From assembly GCA_016720345.1 (NCBI GenBank), contig JADKKV010000001.1, forward strand, positions 1-49,432: a stretch of DNA of 49,432 nt. Reading direction: 5' to 3'. This document shows, piece by piece, positions 17,934 through 28,094 of this stretch. The notes beneath the pieces are model-generated. The model ran no database searches. It saw nothing but the letters and a program-made list of their open reading frames with translations, and was not told the origin of the DNA. This DNA comes from Thermomonas sp. GTDB lineage: Bacteria > Pseudomonadota > Gammaproteobacteria > Xanthomonadales > Xanthomonadaceae. A program made the position numbers and the translations under genes. Numbering within the stretch: position 1 is the stretch's first letter; each line of letters starts with the position of its first letter.

Positions 17934-19109
17934 ATGAGCGATATCGTCATCGTCGGTGCCAAGCGCACCGCCATCGGTTCCTTCCTCGGCCAGTTCACCG
18001 GTACGCCCACCACGGCCCTCGGTACCGCTGCGATTTCCGCGGCGCTCGCCCACTCCGGCCTCGCCGCCGACCAGGTCGACGAAGTGATCATGGGCTGCGT
18101 GCTGCCGGCCGGCCTCGGCCAGGCGCCGGCGCGGCAGGCAGCGCGCGGCGCCGGTATCCCGGACGCCGCCGGCTGCACCACCATCAACAAGGTCTGCGGC
18201 TCCGGCATGAAGGCGGTGATGCTGGCGCACGACATCATCAAGGCCGGTTCCGCAAGGGCGGTGGTGGCCGGCGGCATGGAATCGATGACCAACGCCCCGC
18301 ACCTGTTGAACGGTTCGCGCACCGGCATTCGCTATGGATCCGCGGAGATGCTGGACCACATGGCGTGGGACGGCCTCACCAATCCCTACGACGGCAAGGC
18401 GATGGGCGTGTTCGGCGATGCCGCCTGCGCCAAATACGGCTACGACCGCGCCACGGTGGACGCGTTTTCCGCCGAGAGCGCCAGGCGCGCGCAGGCCGCG
18501 CAGGCCAACGGTGCGTTCGCCGGCGAGATCGCCCCGGTGACGGTCAAGACCCGCAAGGGCGAAGTCGTGGTCGACCGGGATGAAGAGCCGGGCAAGATCG
18601 ACCTCGGCAAGATCCCGGAATTGCGCGCCGCCTTCGGCAAGGACGGGGTGCTGACCGCGGCCTCCTCGTCCAAGATTTCCGATGGCGCCGCCGCGCTGGT
18701 GGTGATGTCGGCCGAGGCCGCCGCAGCCGCCGGATTGCAGCCGTTGGCGCGGATCGTGGCCCACGCCACCCACGCGCAGGCGCCGGAATGGTTCACCACC
18801 GCACCGGTCGCCGCCATTTCCAACGTGCTGGCCAAGGCCGGCTGGACGGTGGCGGACGTGGACCTGTTCGAGGTCAACGAAGCGTTCGCCTGCGTGGCAA
18901 TGGCGCCGATGACCGACCTCGGCATCCCGCACGACAGGCTGAACGTGAACGGCGGCGCCCTCGCCCTGGGCCACCCGATCGGTGCGTCCGGGGCGCGCCT
19001 GGTCGTCACCCTGCTGAACGCCCTGGAGGCCCGCGGAGGCAAGCGCGGGGTGGCGTCCCTGTGCATTGGCGGCGGCGAAGCGACCGCGCTGGCAGTCGAA
19101 CTTCCGTGA
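17934..19109 (+). CDS. Acetyl-CoA C-acetyltransferase (thiolase)
   Basis: Condenses or cleaves acetoacetyl-CoA and acetyl-CoA; cytosolic homotetramer, 391 residues. The N-terminal half carries the acyl-accepting Cys88 in NKVCGSGMKA. The C-terminal half carries NEAFA, His347 in GHPIGASGAR and Cys377 in CIGGGEATA. All four thiolase active-site elements are present. The size and motifs fit biosynthetic-type acetoacetyl-CoA thiolase rather than the longer FadA-type. In this neighbourhood it would take acetoacetyl-CoA, after activation of the acetoacetate released by HMG-CoA lyase, to acetyl-CoA. No CoA-transferase gene is in the window. CGGAG lies about eight bases before the ATG; CATAAT at 17871 is a possible -10. 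Confidence 0.93.
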   Translation: MSDIVIVGAKRTAIGSFLGQFTGTPTTALGTAAISAALAHSGLAADQVDEVIMGCVLPAGLGQAPARQAARGAGIPDAAGCTTINKVCGSGMKAVMLAHDIIKAGSARAVVAGGMESMTNAPHLLNGSRTGIRYGSAEMLDHMAWDGLTNPYDGKAMGVFGDAACAKYGYDRATVDAFSAESARRAQAAQANGAFAGEIAPVTVKTRKGEVVVDRDEEPGKIDLGKIPELRAAFGKDGVLTAASSSKISDGAAALVVMSAEAAAAAGLQPLARIVAHATHAQAPEWFTTAPVAAISNVLAKAGWTVADVDLFEVNEAFACVAMAPMTDLGIPHDRLNVNGGALALGHPIGASGARLVVTLLNALEARGGKRGVASLCIGGGEATALAVELP

Positions 19110-19149
19110 GATGCTTAAACGGTTACATGAAAAAAAGTCGGCCAACCGC

Positions 19150-19177
19150 TTGACACGCGACAATGGCTTGTCATCAT
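19150..19177 (+). promoter_or_regulatory. Sigma70-type promoter for the first Ala-rich lipoprotein
   Basis: TTGACA (19150-19155, full match) and CATCAT (19172-19177, four of six) with a 16-base spacer. An A-rich stretch (AAAAAAA near 19130) lies just upstream and could act as an UP element. The start codon is about 60 bases further on. Confidence 0.5.
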
Positions 19178-19239
19178 GTTACCGGCGCGCAGTATGCGCG
19201 TTCCGCCAATACCCTATTCATAGACGAGGAATACGCATC

Positions 19240-19566
19240 ATGTCGATCAACAAGATCCTGCTGGCGATGGCGCTGGGCCTGGCCCTGACCGCGTGCAGCA
19301 ACCAGGAACCGGCCGCCGACGCCGCTGCCCCGGCCGCTGACGCCGCCGCTGCCGACGCCGCCGCTGCTCCGGCCGACGCCGCCGCCACCGACGCGCAGGC
19401 TGCCGCCGACGCCGCCGCCGCCGCCGCCGACGCCGCCGCTCCGGCCGCCGACGCCGCCGCTGCCCCGGCCGACGCCGCCGCCCCGGCCGACGCCGCCGCC
19501 CCGGCCGACGCCGCCGCTGCCCCGGCCGACGCCGCCGCTGCTCCGGCTGCCGAAGAGGCGAAGTAA
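19240..19566 (+). CDS. Alanine-rich repeat lipoprotein 1
   Basis: Small envelope protein of 108 residues. The signal sequence ends in lipobox LTAC (Cys19), followed by SNQEP. Everything after is Ala, Asp and Pro: near-tandem copies of PADAAA/APAADAAA up to a short EEAK tail. It has its own promoter, a good ribosome-binding site (GAGGA, ten bases upstream) and its own terminator, which suggests strong independent expression. No enzyme or binding motif can be seen. Pro every few residues argues against a long coiled coil; an extended, flexible surface spacer is more likely (inference). The next gene is a Pro-free relative. The DNA is a chain of GCC/GAC/GCT triplets, open to copy-number change by slippage. 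Confidence 0.8.
   Translation: MSINKILLAMALGLALTACSNQEPAADAAAPAADAAAADAAAAPADAAATDAQAAADAAAAAADAAAPAADAAAAPADAAAPADAAAPADAAAAPADAAAAPAAEEAK
19331..19557 (+). repeat. Low-complexity tandem repeat in the Ala-rich lipoprotein gene
   Basis: Imperfect tandem units built on CCGGCCGACGCCGCC, including two adjacent near-identical 15-base copies at about 19481-19510, encode the PADAA repeats. Unit lengths are multiples of three, so gain or loss of units would keep the frame. Confidence 0.7.
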
Positions 19567-19612
19567 TCCGACAGGCGGTCAAACGCCTATTCAGATTGCT
19601 GTAGAATCGAGG

Positions 19613-19639
19613 AAGCCGTCGGTACGCCGACGGCTTTTT
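19613..19639 (+). terminator. Rho-independent terminator after Ala-rich lipoprotein 1
   Basis: AAGCCGTCGG, loop TACG, CCGACGGCTT followed by TTT: a perfect 10-bp stem with a T run, 47 bases past the stop. Confidence 0.9.
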
Positions 19640-19769
19640 CGTAATCCGGGCAACCGGAAGTGTCGTAAGTCAGTGAACGAACCGCCGGCCAAGGGCCGGA
19701 TCGCTAAGCGCACTGGCGTTGCCTGATCCGCAAACCGATCCATTTCAGACAACTCCTCAGGAGAGACCA

Positions 19770-20129
19770 ATGAACACCAAGCTCTACGTGCTCCTCGCCG
19801 CTGGCGTCCTCGCTCTGTCGGCCTGCAAGAACGAAACCGCCACCGCTGAAGCCGCTGCCGCCGACGCCGCAGCCGCCACCGAGCAGGCCGCCGACGCCGC
19901 CGGCGACGCCGCTGCTGCCGCTGGCGACGCTGCCACCGCCACCGTCGATGCCGCTGCCGCCGCCACCGGCGAAGCCGTGGGCGAGACCGCCGCTGCCGTC
20001 GAAGGTGCTGCCGACGCCGCCACCGCCGCTGCCGCCGACGCGACCGCCGACGCTGCCAACGCCACTGCCGCCGCTGCTGGCGAAGTCGCGGACAAGGCCG
20101 AAGCCGCCGCCGAAGAAGCCAAGAAGTAA
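19770..20129 (+). CDS. Alanine-rich repeat lipoprotein 2 (helical)
   Basis: 119-residue lipoprotein with lipobox LSAC (Cys19), then [11 protein letters not shown] and a long Ala-rich stretch with Asp, Glu, Thr and Gly spaced every three to four residues, ending in EEAKK. It lacks proline, so unlike its upstream neighbour it should form long amphipathic helix or coiled coil; Lpp-like or LEA-like behaviour is possible but unproven. AGGAGAG sits five bases before the ATG. It is flanked by terminators at 19613 and 20154, so it is a single-gene unit. Similar size, lipobox and C-terminal EEAK suggest it is a diverged duplicate of lipoprotein 1. Confidence 0.8.
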   Translation: MNTKLYVLLAAGVLALSACKNETATAEAAAADAAAATEQAADAAGDAAAAAGDAATATVDAAAAATGEAVGETAAAVEGAADAATAAAADATADAANATAAAAGEVADKAEAAAEEAKK

Positions 20130-20153
20130 TCTTCTTCGCCTCGTGCAATACCC

Positions 20154-20179
20154 GAAGGGCCCGCGCAAGCGGGCCCTTC
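20154..20179 (+). terminator. Terminator after Ala-rich lipoprotein 2
   Basis: GAAGGGCCCGC, loop GCAA, GCGGGCCCTTC: a perfect 11-bp stem, 24 bases after the stop, followed by a short pyrimidine run (CCTTT). Confidence 0.8.
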
Positions 20180-20295
20180 CCTTTGCCGCCGGGGCGGCCG
20201 CAGGCACCCGCCAGCCTGCGTCCACGGCCACGGCGGCGCGAGCGGATCCGCGCCAGCGGTTATCCTTGTGCATTGACCGCATCGATGCCAACCGC

Positions 20296-21921
20296 ATGCC
20301 CGCGCTGACCTCGCAGATCGACACCCGCTCCCAGGACTTCGTCGACAACACCGCCTTCCATCGCGCACTGGTCGCCGAACTGGACCGCCGGCTGGCGCGC
20401 GCGGCCGACGGCGGCGGCGAAAAGGCCCGCGCCAAGCACGTCGAGCGCGGCAAGCTGTTGCCGCGCGAGCGCATCGACGCCCTGCTCGATCCCGGTTCGC
20501 CGTTCCTGGAAATCGCCCCGTTGGCGGCCGAGGGCATGTACGACGATGCCGCGCCCGCCGCCGGCATGGTCTGCGGAATCGGCAAGGTGTGTGGCCAGGA
20601 AGTGGTGATCGTGGCCAACGACGCCACCGTCAAGGGCGGCACCTACCTGCCGATGACGGTGAAGAAGCACCTGCGCGCGCAGGAAGTGGCGCGCGAGAAC
20701 CGCCTGCCCTGCGTCTACCTGGTCGACTCCGGCGGCGCGTTCCTGCCGCTGCAGGACGAGGTGTTCCCGGACCGCGAGCATTTCGGCCGGATCTTCTTCA
20801 ACCAGGCCCGCCTGAGCGCGGAGAACATCCCGCAGGTCGCCGTCGTCATGGGTTCCTGCACCGCCGGCGGCGCCTATGTGCCGGCGATGTGCGACGAAAG
20901 CATCATCGTCAAGGAACAGGGCACGATCTTCCTGGGCGGCCCGCCGCTGGTGAAGGCCGCCACCGGCGAAGTGGTGGATGCCGAGACGCTGGGCGGTGCC
21001 GACGTGCACACCAGCATCTCCGGGGTGGCCGATCATTTCGCCGAGGACGACCGCCACGCGCTGGAGATCGCGCGCGGGATCGTCGGTACCTTCAACCGCC
21101 GGAAAGTGCTGCCGGTGGCAACCCGGCCGGCACGCGAGCCGCTGTATCCGGCGGAGGAGCTGTACGGCATCGTGCCGAAGGACGCGCGCCGGCCGTTCGA
21201 CATCCGCGAGGTCATCGCGCGCATCACCGACGGCAGCGAGTTGCAGGAATTCAAGGCGCGCTACGGCAAGACGCTGGTGACGGGTTTCGCCCACCTGCAC
21301 GGCTATCCGGTGGGTATCGTCGCCAACAACGGCATCCTGTTCGCCGAAAGCGCGCTCAAGGGCGCGCACTTCATCGAACTGTGCAACCAGCGCGGCATCC
21401 CGCTGGTGTTCCTGCAGAACATCACCGGCTTCATGGTCGGCAAGAAATACGAGCAGGCCGGCATCGCCAAGGACGGGGCGAAGATGGTGACCGCGGTGGC
21501 GTGCAGCCATGTGCCCAAGTTCACCGTGGTGATCGGCGGCAGCTTCGGTGCCGGCAACTACGCGATGTGCGGCCGCGCCTACGGCGCGCGCTTCCTGTGG
21601 ATGTGGCCGAACGCGCGCATTTCGGTGATGGGCGGCGAGCAGGCGGCCAGCGTGCTGGCCACGGTGAAGCGGGACGGCATCGAGGCCCGCGGCGGGGTGT
21701 GGACGCCGGACGAGGAAGACGCCTTCAAGGCACCGATCCGCCAGCAGTACGAGGACCAGGGCAACCCCTACTACGCCACCGCGCGGCTGTGGGACGACGG
21801 CATCATCGATCCCGCCGACACCCGCCGGGTGCTGGGGCTGGGACTGTCGGCCAGCCTCAACGCGCCGATCGAAAGCGGGCCCGGTCGCGACGGCACCCGC
21901 TTCGGCGTGTTCCGGATGTGA
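20296..21921 (+). CDS. liuB: Methylcrotonyl-CoA carboxylase, carboxyltransferase (beta) subunit
   Basis: Transfers carboxyl from biotin to 3-methylcrotonyl-CoA, forming 3-methylglutaconyl-CoA, 541 residues. It has tandem crotonase-like carboxyltransferase halves. The N half has [14 protein letters not shown] and [14 protein letters not shown]; the C half has [27 protein letters not shown] and [15 protein letters not shown]. The conserved FNRR and [15 protein letters not shown] segments favour the methylcrotonyl- over the propionyl-specific enzyme. The start ATG 20296 was chosen by alignment of the N terminus to the family; longer in-frame starts would read through the terminator. Its biotin-carrying partner is encoded at 26104, separated by the bactofilin and feo genes, which is unlike the usual contiguous liuABCDE operon. 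Confidence 0.95.
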   Translation: MPALTSQIDTRSQDFVDNTAFHRALVAELDRRLARAADGGGEKARAKHVERGKLLPRERIDALLDPGSPFLEIAPLAAEGMYDDAAPAAGMVCGIGKVCGQEVVIVANDATVKGGTYLPMTVKKHLRAQEVARENRLPCVYLVDSGGAFLPLQDEVFPDREHFGRIFFNQARLSAENIPQVAVVMGSCTAGGAYVPAMCDESIIVKEQGTIFLGGPPLVKAATGEVVDAETLGGADVHTSISGVADHFAEDDRHALEIARGIVGTFNRRKVLPVATRPAREPLYPAEELYGIVPKDARRPFDIREVIARITDGSELQEFKARYGKTLVTGFAHLHGYPVGIVANNGILFAESALKGAHFIELCNQRGIPLVFLQNITGFMVGKKYEQAGIAKDGAKMVTAVACSHVPKFTVVIGGSFGAGNYAMCGRAYGARFLWMWPNARISVMGGEQAASVLATVKRDGIEARGGVWTPDEEDAFKAPIRQQYEDQGNPYYATARLWDDGIIDPADTRRVLGLGLSASLNAPIESGPGRDGTRFGVFRM

Positions 21922-22027
21922 TCCGGCCCACGATCAGCCACTTGCAGCACCTACCTGCCGCATTCATGCAGGAAATCGTCGCAAAGTAGTGCTAGCCTCG
22001 GCGGTCCGCCCCCGAGGACCTGCTGCC

Positions 22028-22519
22028 ATGGCCATCTGGAAAGACCCGACGCCGGCCGTCAAGCCCGAACCCACGCGCTTCGATGCACCCTCGCCCGTGC
22101 ACGATGCGGCCCATGCATCGCCTGTGCCGACCCCGATCCGCGCGGTGGACAGCCCGGCACGCGAATCGGTGATCGCCGCCGACCTCGCCATCGAGGGCAA
22201 GATCGAAGGCGCCGGCCATGTCCGCATCGCCGGCCGGTTCAAGGGCGACGTCAAGGTGCAGGGCAACCTGACCATCGAACAGGGCGCCAAGGTCGCCGGC
22301 GGCGTGGCCGCGAGCAAGGTGACCCTGGCCGGCGAGCTGGACGGCAACATCGAATCGGCGCAGCAGGTCGAACTGCTGCAGGGCGGCGTGATCAACGGCG
22401 ATGTCAAGGCCGGTTCGCTGACCGTAGCCGCCGGCTCGCGCATCCGCGGCCACATCGAATGCGGCTGGGACAAGGACGGCAAGTCGACGCCGAAGACGGA
22501 GCCCGGCAGCGCCGCATGA
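22028..22519 (+). CDS. Bactofilin (polymer-forming cytoskeletal protein)
   Basis: Cytoskeletal protein of 163 residues that self-assembles without nucleotide. A disordered, Pro-rich N-terminal tail (1-45) precedes the right-handed beta-helix core (about 47-140) with regularly spaced Gly and hydrophobic positions (IEGKIEGAGHVRIAGRFKG, then LTIEQGAKVAGG and VTLAGELDGNI). A short charged tail follows. In other bacteria bactofilins place cell-wall or polarity factors; the partner here is unknown. It overlaps the next gene by four bases (ATGA), so the two are probably translated together. No M23 peptidase gene, a frequent bactofilin neighbour, is adjacent. Confidence 0.9.
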   Translation: MAIWKDPTPAVKPEPTRFDAPSPVHDAAHASPVPTPIRAVDSPARESVIAADLAIEGKIEGAGHVRIAGRFKGDVKVQGNLTIEQGAKVAGGVAASKVTLAGELDGNIESAQQVELLQGGVINGDVKAGSLTVAAGSRIRGHIECGWDKDGKSTPKTEPGSAA

Positions 22520-22872
22520 GCGCGGTGCGCCCGGGCGCGACGGGTGCCACCCGCACCTGCCCGCATTGCAAGGCCACGATCCTGGAAAGCGCGGCGGTCT
22601 GCCCGGCCTGCCGCGGGCACCTGAAGTTCGAGGCCGCGGCGCTGGACGCGGCGCAACGCTTCGTGCCGCTGAAGGTGGAAGGCACGATCAACGCCGCCGA
22701 CGACGGCGCGTTCGAGTACACCATGGTGGTGGTGATCCGCGACCAGCGCGGCAAGGAGATCGGCCGCCACGTGGCTGGCGTCGGTGCGGTGTTCCCCGGC
22801 GAATCGCGCAGCTTCGAGGTCAGCGTGGAAGCGGTGGCGGCCGCGCCGGGCAAGCGCCGGCTGAAGCACTGA
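22516..22872 (+). CDS. Zinc-ribbon protein of unknown function, coupled to bactofilin
   Basis: 118 residues. The N terminus has two CxxC pairs, CPHC (15-18) and CPAC (30-33), forming a zinc ribbon. After residue 40 comes a compact beta-rich domain (FVPLKVEGTINAADDG, YTMVVVIRDQRGKEIGRH, FPGESRSFEVSVEAV) with the look of an immunoglobulin-like sandwich. No family name is recognised. The ATGA overlap with bactofilin suggests joint function, perhaps as an adaptor. It converges on the feo operon with only three bases between the two stop codons. Confidence 0.75.
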   Translation: MSAVRPGATGATRTCPHCKATILESAAVCPACRGHLKFEAAALDAAQRFVPLKVEGTINAADDGAFEYTMVVVIRDQRGKEIGRHVAGVGAVFPGESRSFEVSVEAVAAAPGKRRLKH

Positions 22873-22875
22873 ACC

Positions 22876-23109
22876 TCAGTCGCAGCCGTCGCAACCGCCG
22901 CAATCCTTGCCGCCGGTGCGTGCCGCCGGCGCGATGACCCGCCCCAGCGCTTTCGCCCAACGCGGCGACCCCTCGCGCAGCAACGGCAGCGCGGTCGCGA
23001 TCCGCAGCCTGCGGGTGGCGTTCGGGAACTGCTTGTGCATCACCACGCCGGCACTGGCGAGTACCGCCAGCGCGACCGCGAGGTACTGCACCAGCAGTCC
23101 CGCCTGCAT
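22876..23109 (-). CDS. FeoB-associated Cys-rich membrane protein
   Basis: 77 residues, last gene of the feo operon. One N-terminal transmembrane helix (VQYLAVALAVLASAGVVM) is followed by a basic region, and the C terminus ends in a cysteine cluster (DCGGCDGCD). Known: small Cys-rich membrane proteins of this kind follow feoB in many bacteria and are thought to assist ferrous iron transport, often in place of FeoC. ATG 23109 lies two bases after the feoB stop, so translation is likely coupled. Confidence 0.85.
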   Translation of the reverse strand: MQAGLLVQYLAVALAVLASAGVVMHKQFPNATRRLRIATALPLLREGSPRWAKALGRVIAPAARTGGKDCGGCDGCD

Positions 23110-23111
23110 GC

Positions 23112-24980
23112 TCAGCCCGCCCCGAACGCGAGCGCGACCTGGTAGGTGAGCAGCGACGCCAGGTAGGCCAGCGCGAACAGGTAACCGGCGGCGAACGCGG
23201 TCTGCTTCCACGAATGGGTTTCGCGGCGGATCGTGGCCAGGGTGGAGATGCACTGCGGCGCATAGATGAACCAGACAAGCAGCGACAGGCCGGTGGCCAG
23301 CGACCACTGCTGCGCGATAAGCGGTTCCAGCGCGAGGCTGGCGGCCTCCTCGCTGGATGCCGCCACCGCGTACACCGTGGCCAGCGACGACACCATCACC
23401 TCGCGCGCGGCCATGGTCGGGATCAGCGCGATGCTGATCCGCCAGTCGAAGCCCAGCGGCTCGAACACCAGCGCCAGCGCGCGCCCGATGCGGCCGGCCA
23501 GGCTGTCCTCGATGCCGACGCCGGCCGGGATGTTGAGCAGGAACCACAGCAGGATGGTCAGCGCCAGGATGATCCCGCCGACCCGCTTGAGGAAGATCAG
23601 CGCGCGCTCCCACAGCCCGATCGCGAGGTCGCGCAGGTGCGGCACCCGGTACGAGGGCAACTCCAGCAACAGCGGGTGCTCGGTCTTGTCGCGCCGCCAA
23701 AGCTTCATCATCCACGCCACCGCCAGCGCGCTGAGGATGCCCGCCGCGTACAACCCGAACAGCACCAGTCCCTGCAGGTTGAACCAGCCGACCGCCTGGC
23801 GGGGAATGAACGCGCCGATCAGCAGCGCATACACCGGCAACCGCGCCGAGCAGGTCATCAGCGGGGCGACCAGGATGGTGGCGATGCGGTCGCGCGGGTC
23901 CTGGATCGAACGGGTGGACATGATTCCGGGGACCGCACAGGCGAAGCTGGACAGCAACGGGATGAAGCTGCGCCCGGACAGGCCGGCGGACGCCATCATG
24001 CGGTCGAGCAGGAACGCCGCGCGCGGCAGGTAGCCGCTTTCCTCCAGCGCCAGGATGAAGGCGAACAGGACCAGGATCTGCGGCAGGAACACCACCACCC
24101 CGCCAAGGCCGGCGATCACCCCGTCGACCAGCAGGCTGTTGAGCGGCCCCGCGGGCAATGCCGCGCCCGCCGCGGCGCCGACCCACGTAGTGGCCGCTTC
24201 GATGGCATCCATCAACGGCGTGGCCCAGGCGTACACCGCCTGGAAGATCAGGAACATCACCACCGCCAGCGCAAGCAGCCCGAACACGGGATGCAGCAGC
24301 CAGCGGTCCAGGGCATCGTCGACCGCCGCCGTGCGCCGCGGCATGCGCACCGTCAGCGCCAGCAGCCGGCGCGTTTCCGCATGCAGGTCGGCGGGCATGT
24401 CGCCCGTGGGTTCCGGCATGTGCGCGCGCGGTTCGTGCGGCGCGGCGTGGGTCGCATCCAGCTGTTCGACCAGCGCGCGCGCACCGTCGTGGCGGATCGC
24501 CACGGTTTCCACCACCGGCACGCCCAGTTCGCGTTGCAGCGCATCCACGTCGATGCCGATGCCGCGGCGCTTCGCCGCATCGACCATGTTCAGCGCCACC
24601 ACCATCGGCCGGCCGAGTTCGCGCAGTTCCAGCACGAAGCGCAGGTGCAGGCGCAGGTTGGTGGCATCGACCACGCACACCAGCACGTCCGGGGCGGGTT
24701 CGCCGGGATAGAAGCCGCGGATCAGGTCGCGGGTGACCGCCTCGTCCAGGCTCGCGGCGTTGAGGCTGTAGGCACCCGGCAGGTCGAGCACCGCGTACTG
24801 GCGTCCGGACGGCGCATGCAGGCGGCCTTCCTTGCGCTCGACGGTGACGCCAGCGTAGTTCGCAACCTTCTGCCGGCTGCCGGTCAACAGGTTGAACAAC
24901 GCGGTCTTGCCGCAGTTCGGGTTGCCGACCAGCGCGATTCGCGGATATCGGGCCTGGAGGTTGGCGACCTGCGGATTCAT
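23112..24980 (-). CDS. feoB: Ferrous iron transporter B
   Basis: Inner-membrane Fe(II) transporter, 622 residues. The N-terminal G domain has G1 GNPNCGKT, G2 Thr in AGVTVERK, G3 DLPG and G4 NMVD, followed by the helical spacer domain. The membrane part holds two inverted Gate repeats, with SFACAVPGIMSTR and MTCSARLPVYALLIGAF, the conserved Cys-containing gate motifs. It is shorter than E. coli FeoB (773) but has all core elements. It overlaps feoA by four bases (ATGA) and is followed by the Cys-rich partner. Uptake of ferrous iron under low oxygen matches the presence of nirS, which needs four haems per monomer. Confidence 0.96.
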   Translation of the reverse strand: MNPQVANLQARYPRIALVGNPNCGKTALFNLLTGSRQKVANYAGVTVERKEGRLHAPSGRQYAVLDLPGAYSLNAASLDEAVTRDLIRGFYPGEPAPDVLVCVVDATNLRLHLRFVLELRELGRPMVVALNMVDAAKRRGIGIDVDALQRELGVPVVETVAIRHDGARALVEQLDATHAAPHEPRAHMPEPTGDMPADLHAETRRLLALTVRMPRRTAAVDDALDRWLLHPVFGLLALAVVMFLIFQAVYAWATPLMDAIEAATTWVGAAAGAALPAGPLNSLLVDGVIAGLGGVVVFLPQILVLFAFILALEESGYLPRAAFLLDRMMASAGLSGRSFIPLLSSFACAVPGIMSTRSIQDPRDRIATILVAPLMTCSARLPVYALLIGAFIPRQAVGWFNLQGLVLFGLYAAGILSALAVAWMMKLWRRDKTEHPLLLELPSYRVPHLRDLAIGLWERALIFLKRVGGIILALTILLWFLLNIPAGVGIEDSLAGRIGRALALVFEPLGFDWRISIALIPTMAAREVMVSSLATVYAVAASSEEAASLALEPLIAQQWSLATGLSLLVWFIYAPQCISTLATIRRETHSWKQTAFAAGYLFALAYLASLLTYQVALAFGAG

Positions 24981-25225
24981 GCGCCCGCCCCGCCCGCCCT
25001 GAGGCGCACCCGCGCCGCTTCGACCTGGCGCAGGGCGAAACGGGTGAAACCGACCTGGACCAGCAACGGTTCCGCCCCGAACGGGCCGGCGGCGACCACC
25101 TCCACCTGCTCGCCGGCAACGAAGCCGAGTTCGCGCAGGCGGCGGGCGATGGCATCGTTCGGTGCCAGGTCCTCGACGGCTTCGACAATGGCCGGCGTGC
25201 GGCGGGCGAGTTGGTTCAGCTTCAC
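24977..25225 (-). CDS. feoA: Ferrous iron transport protein A
   Basis: 82-residue cytosolic SH3-like protein that supports FeoB. The core has LNQLARRTPAIVEAV, RRLRELGFVAGEQVEVV and a basic C-terminal strand, typical of FeoA. No ATG is available in frame. GTG 25225 gives the usual N terminus (xKLNQL), while TTG 25237 would add four residues and start inside the Fur-like box. I prefer GTG 25225. First gene of feoA-feoB-Cys-rich protein, with a four-base overlap into feoB. A -10-like TAGAAT (25259-25254, minus strand) is overlapped by the box at 25236-25256. Confidence 0.9.
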   Translation of the reverse strand: MKLNQLARRTPAIVEAVEDLAPNDAIARRLRELGFVAGEQVEVVAAGPFGAEPLLVQVGFTRFALRQVEAARVRLRAGGAGA

Positions 25226-25235
25226 GATGAAAGCC

Positions 25236-25256
25236 AAATGGGAATTGTTCGCAATT
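25236..25256. promoter_or_regulatory. Fur-like box at the feoA promoter
   Basis: AAATGGGAATTGTTCGCAAT plus T matches the Gram-negative Fur consensus (AAATGAGAATGATTCTCATT plus T) at 16 of 21 positions and contains the perfect inverted repeat GAATTG/CAATTC. It overlaps the candidate -10 of feoA, where bound Fur-Fe would block transcription. The divergent liuC start is 63 bases away. Confidence 0.55.
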
Positions 25257-25318
25257 CTAGCACCGCAGCGGCCATGCGGGTGCGACCGCTATCATGTGTG
25301 GTCTTGCACGGAGGTCCG

Positions 25319-26103
25319 ATGAGCGAACGCCTGCACCTGCACCGCGACGGCCCCGTCGCCCGCCTGCGCATGACCCGCGCGCAGGTGCACAACGCCTTCG
25401 ACGCGGGGCTGATCGCCGGCATGACCGCCGCGCTCGAGGACGTGGCGGGCGACGCCGGCATCCGCGTGCTGGTGCTGGAAGCCGAGGGCGCCTCGTTCTC
25501 CGCCGGCGCCGACCTCAACTGGATGCGCGGCATGGCCGCCGCCAGCGAAGCCGACAACCGCGAGGACTCGCTCGCCCTCGCCCGCCTGATGCGCACGCTG
25601 GACGAACTGCCGAAGCCGACCATCGCCCGCGTGCAGGGTGCGGCGTTCGGCGGCGGGGTGGGCCTGGTGGCCTGCTGCGACATCGCGATCGGCGTGCCGG
25701 AGGCGAAGTTCGGCCTGACCGAAAGCAGGCTGGGCCTGCTGCCGGCGGTGATCTCGCCGTACGTGATCAACGCGATCGGGCCGCGCCACGCACGCCGGTA
25801 TTTCGCCAGCGCGGAGATCTTCGATGCCGCCGAAGCGCTGCGCATCGGCCTGCTGCACCAGGTGGTGCCGGCGGACGAACTGGATGCCGCCGTTCGCCAG
25901 CAGCTTGCGCTGTTGCTGAAGGCCGGGCCGATCGCCAGCGCCAGCGCCAAGTCGCTGGTGCGCGCCGCCTGCGCGCATGCCGACGGCGCCCGCCACGACG
26001 CCGACAACGCCGCCCTGATCGCGCGCCTGCGCGTGTCCCCGGAAGGCCAGGAAGGCCTGTCCGCCTTCCTCGACAAGCGCAAGCCGCACTGGATCGACGC
26101 CTG

Positions 26104-26104
<1 letters not shown>
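25319..26104 (+). CDS. liuC: Methylglutaconyl-CoA hydratase (enoyl-CoA hydratase family)
   Basis: Hydrates 3-methylglutaconyl-CoA to HMG-CoA, 261 residues, crotonase fold. Oxyanion-hole segments are FSAGADLNWM and GAAFGGGVGLVACCDIAIG; TESRLGLLPAVISPYVI carries the catalytic Glu region. The DLNWM motif and the position before the methylcrotonyl-CoA carboxylase alpha gene point to LiuC rather than a general crotonase. GGAGGT precedes the ATG by four bases. Its stop overlaps the next start by one base (TGATG). It begins a tight plus-strand run reaching at least the GNAT gene at 32680. Confidence 0.92.
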
Positions 26105-28092
<1,988 letters not shown>

Positions 28093-28094
28093 CG

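Noticed and set aside
19240-19566. Reading the GCC/GAC repeats as a CRISPR-like or satellite array
   Set aside because: There are no spacers; the periodicity follows codons of one lipoprotein gene.
19247-20368. Arg-rich and Ala/Ser-rich minus-strand frames opposite the Ala-rich lipoprotein genes
   Set aside because: Products of GCC-repeat DNA read backwards; no ribosome-binding site or motif, while the plus-strand genes have lipoboxes and terminators.
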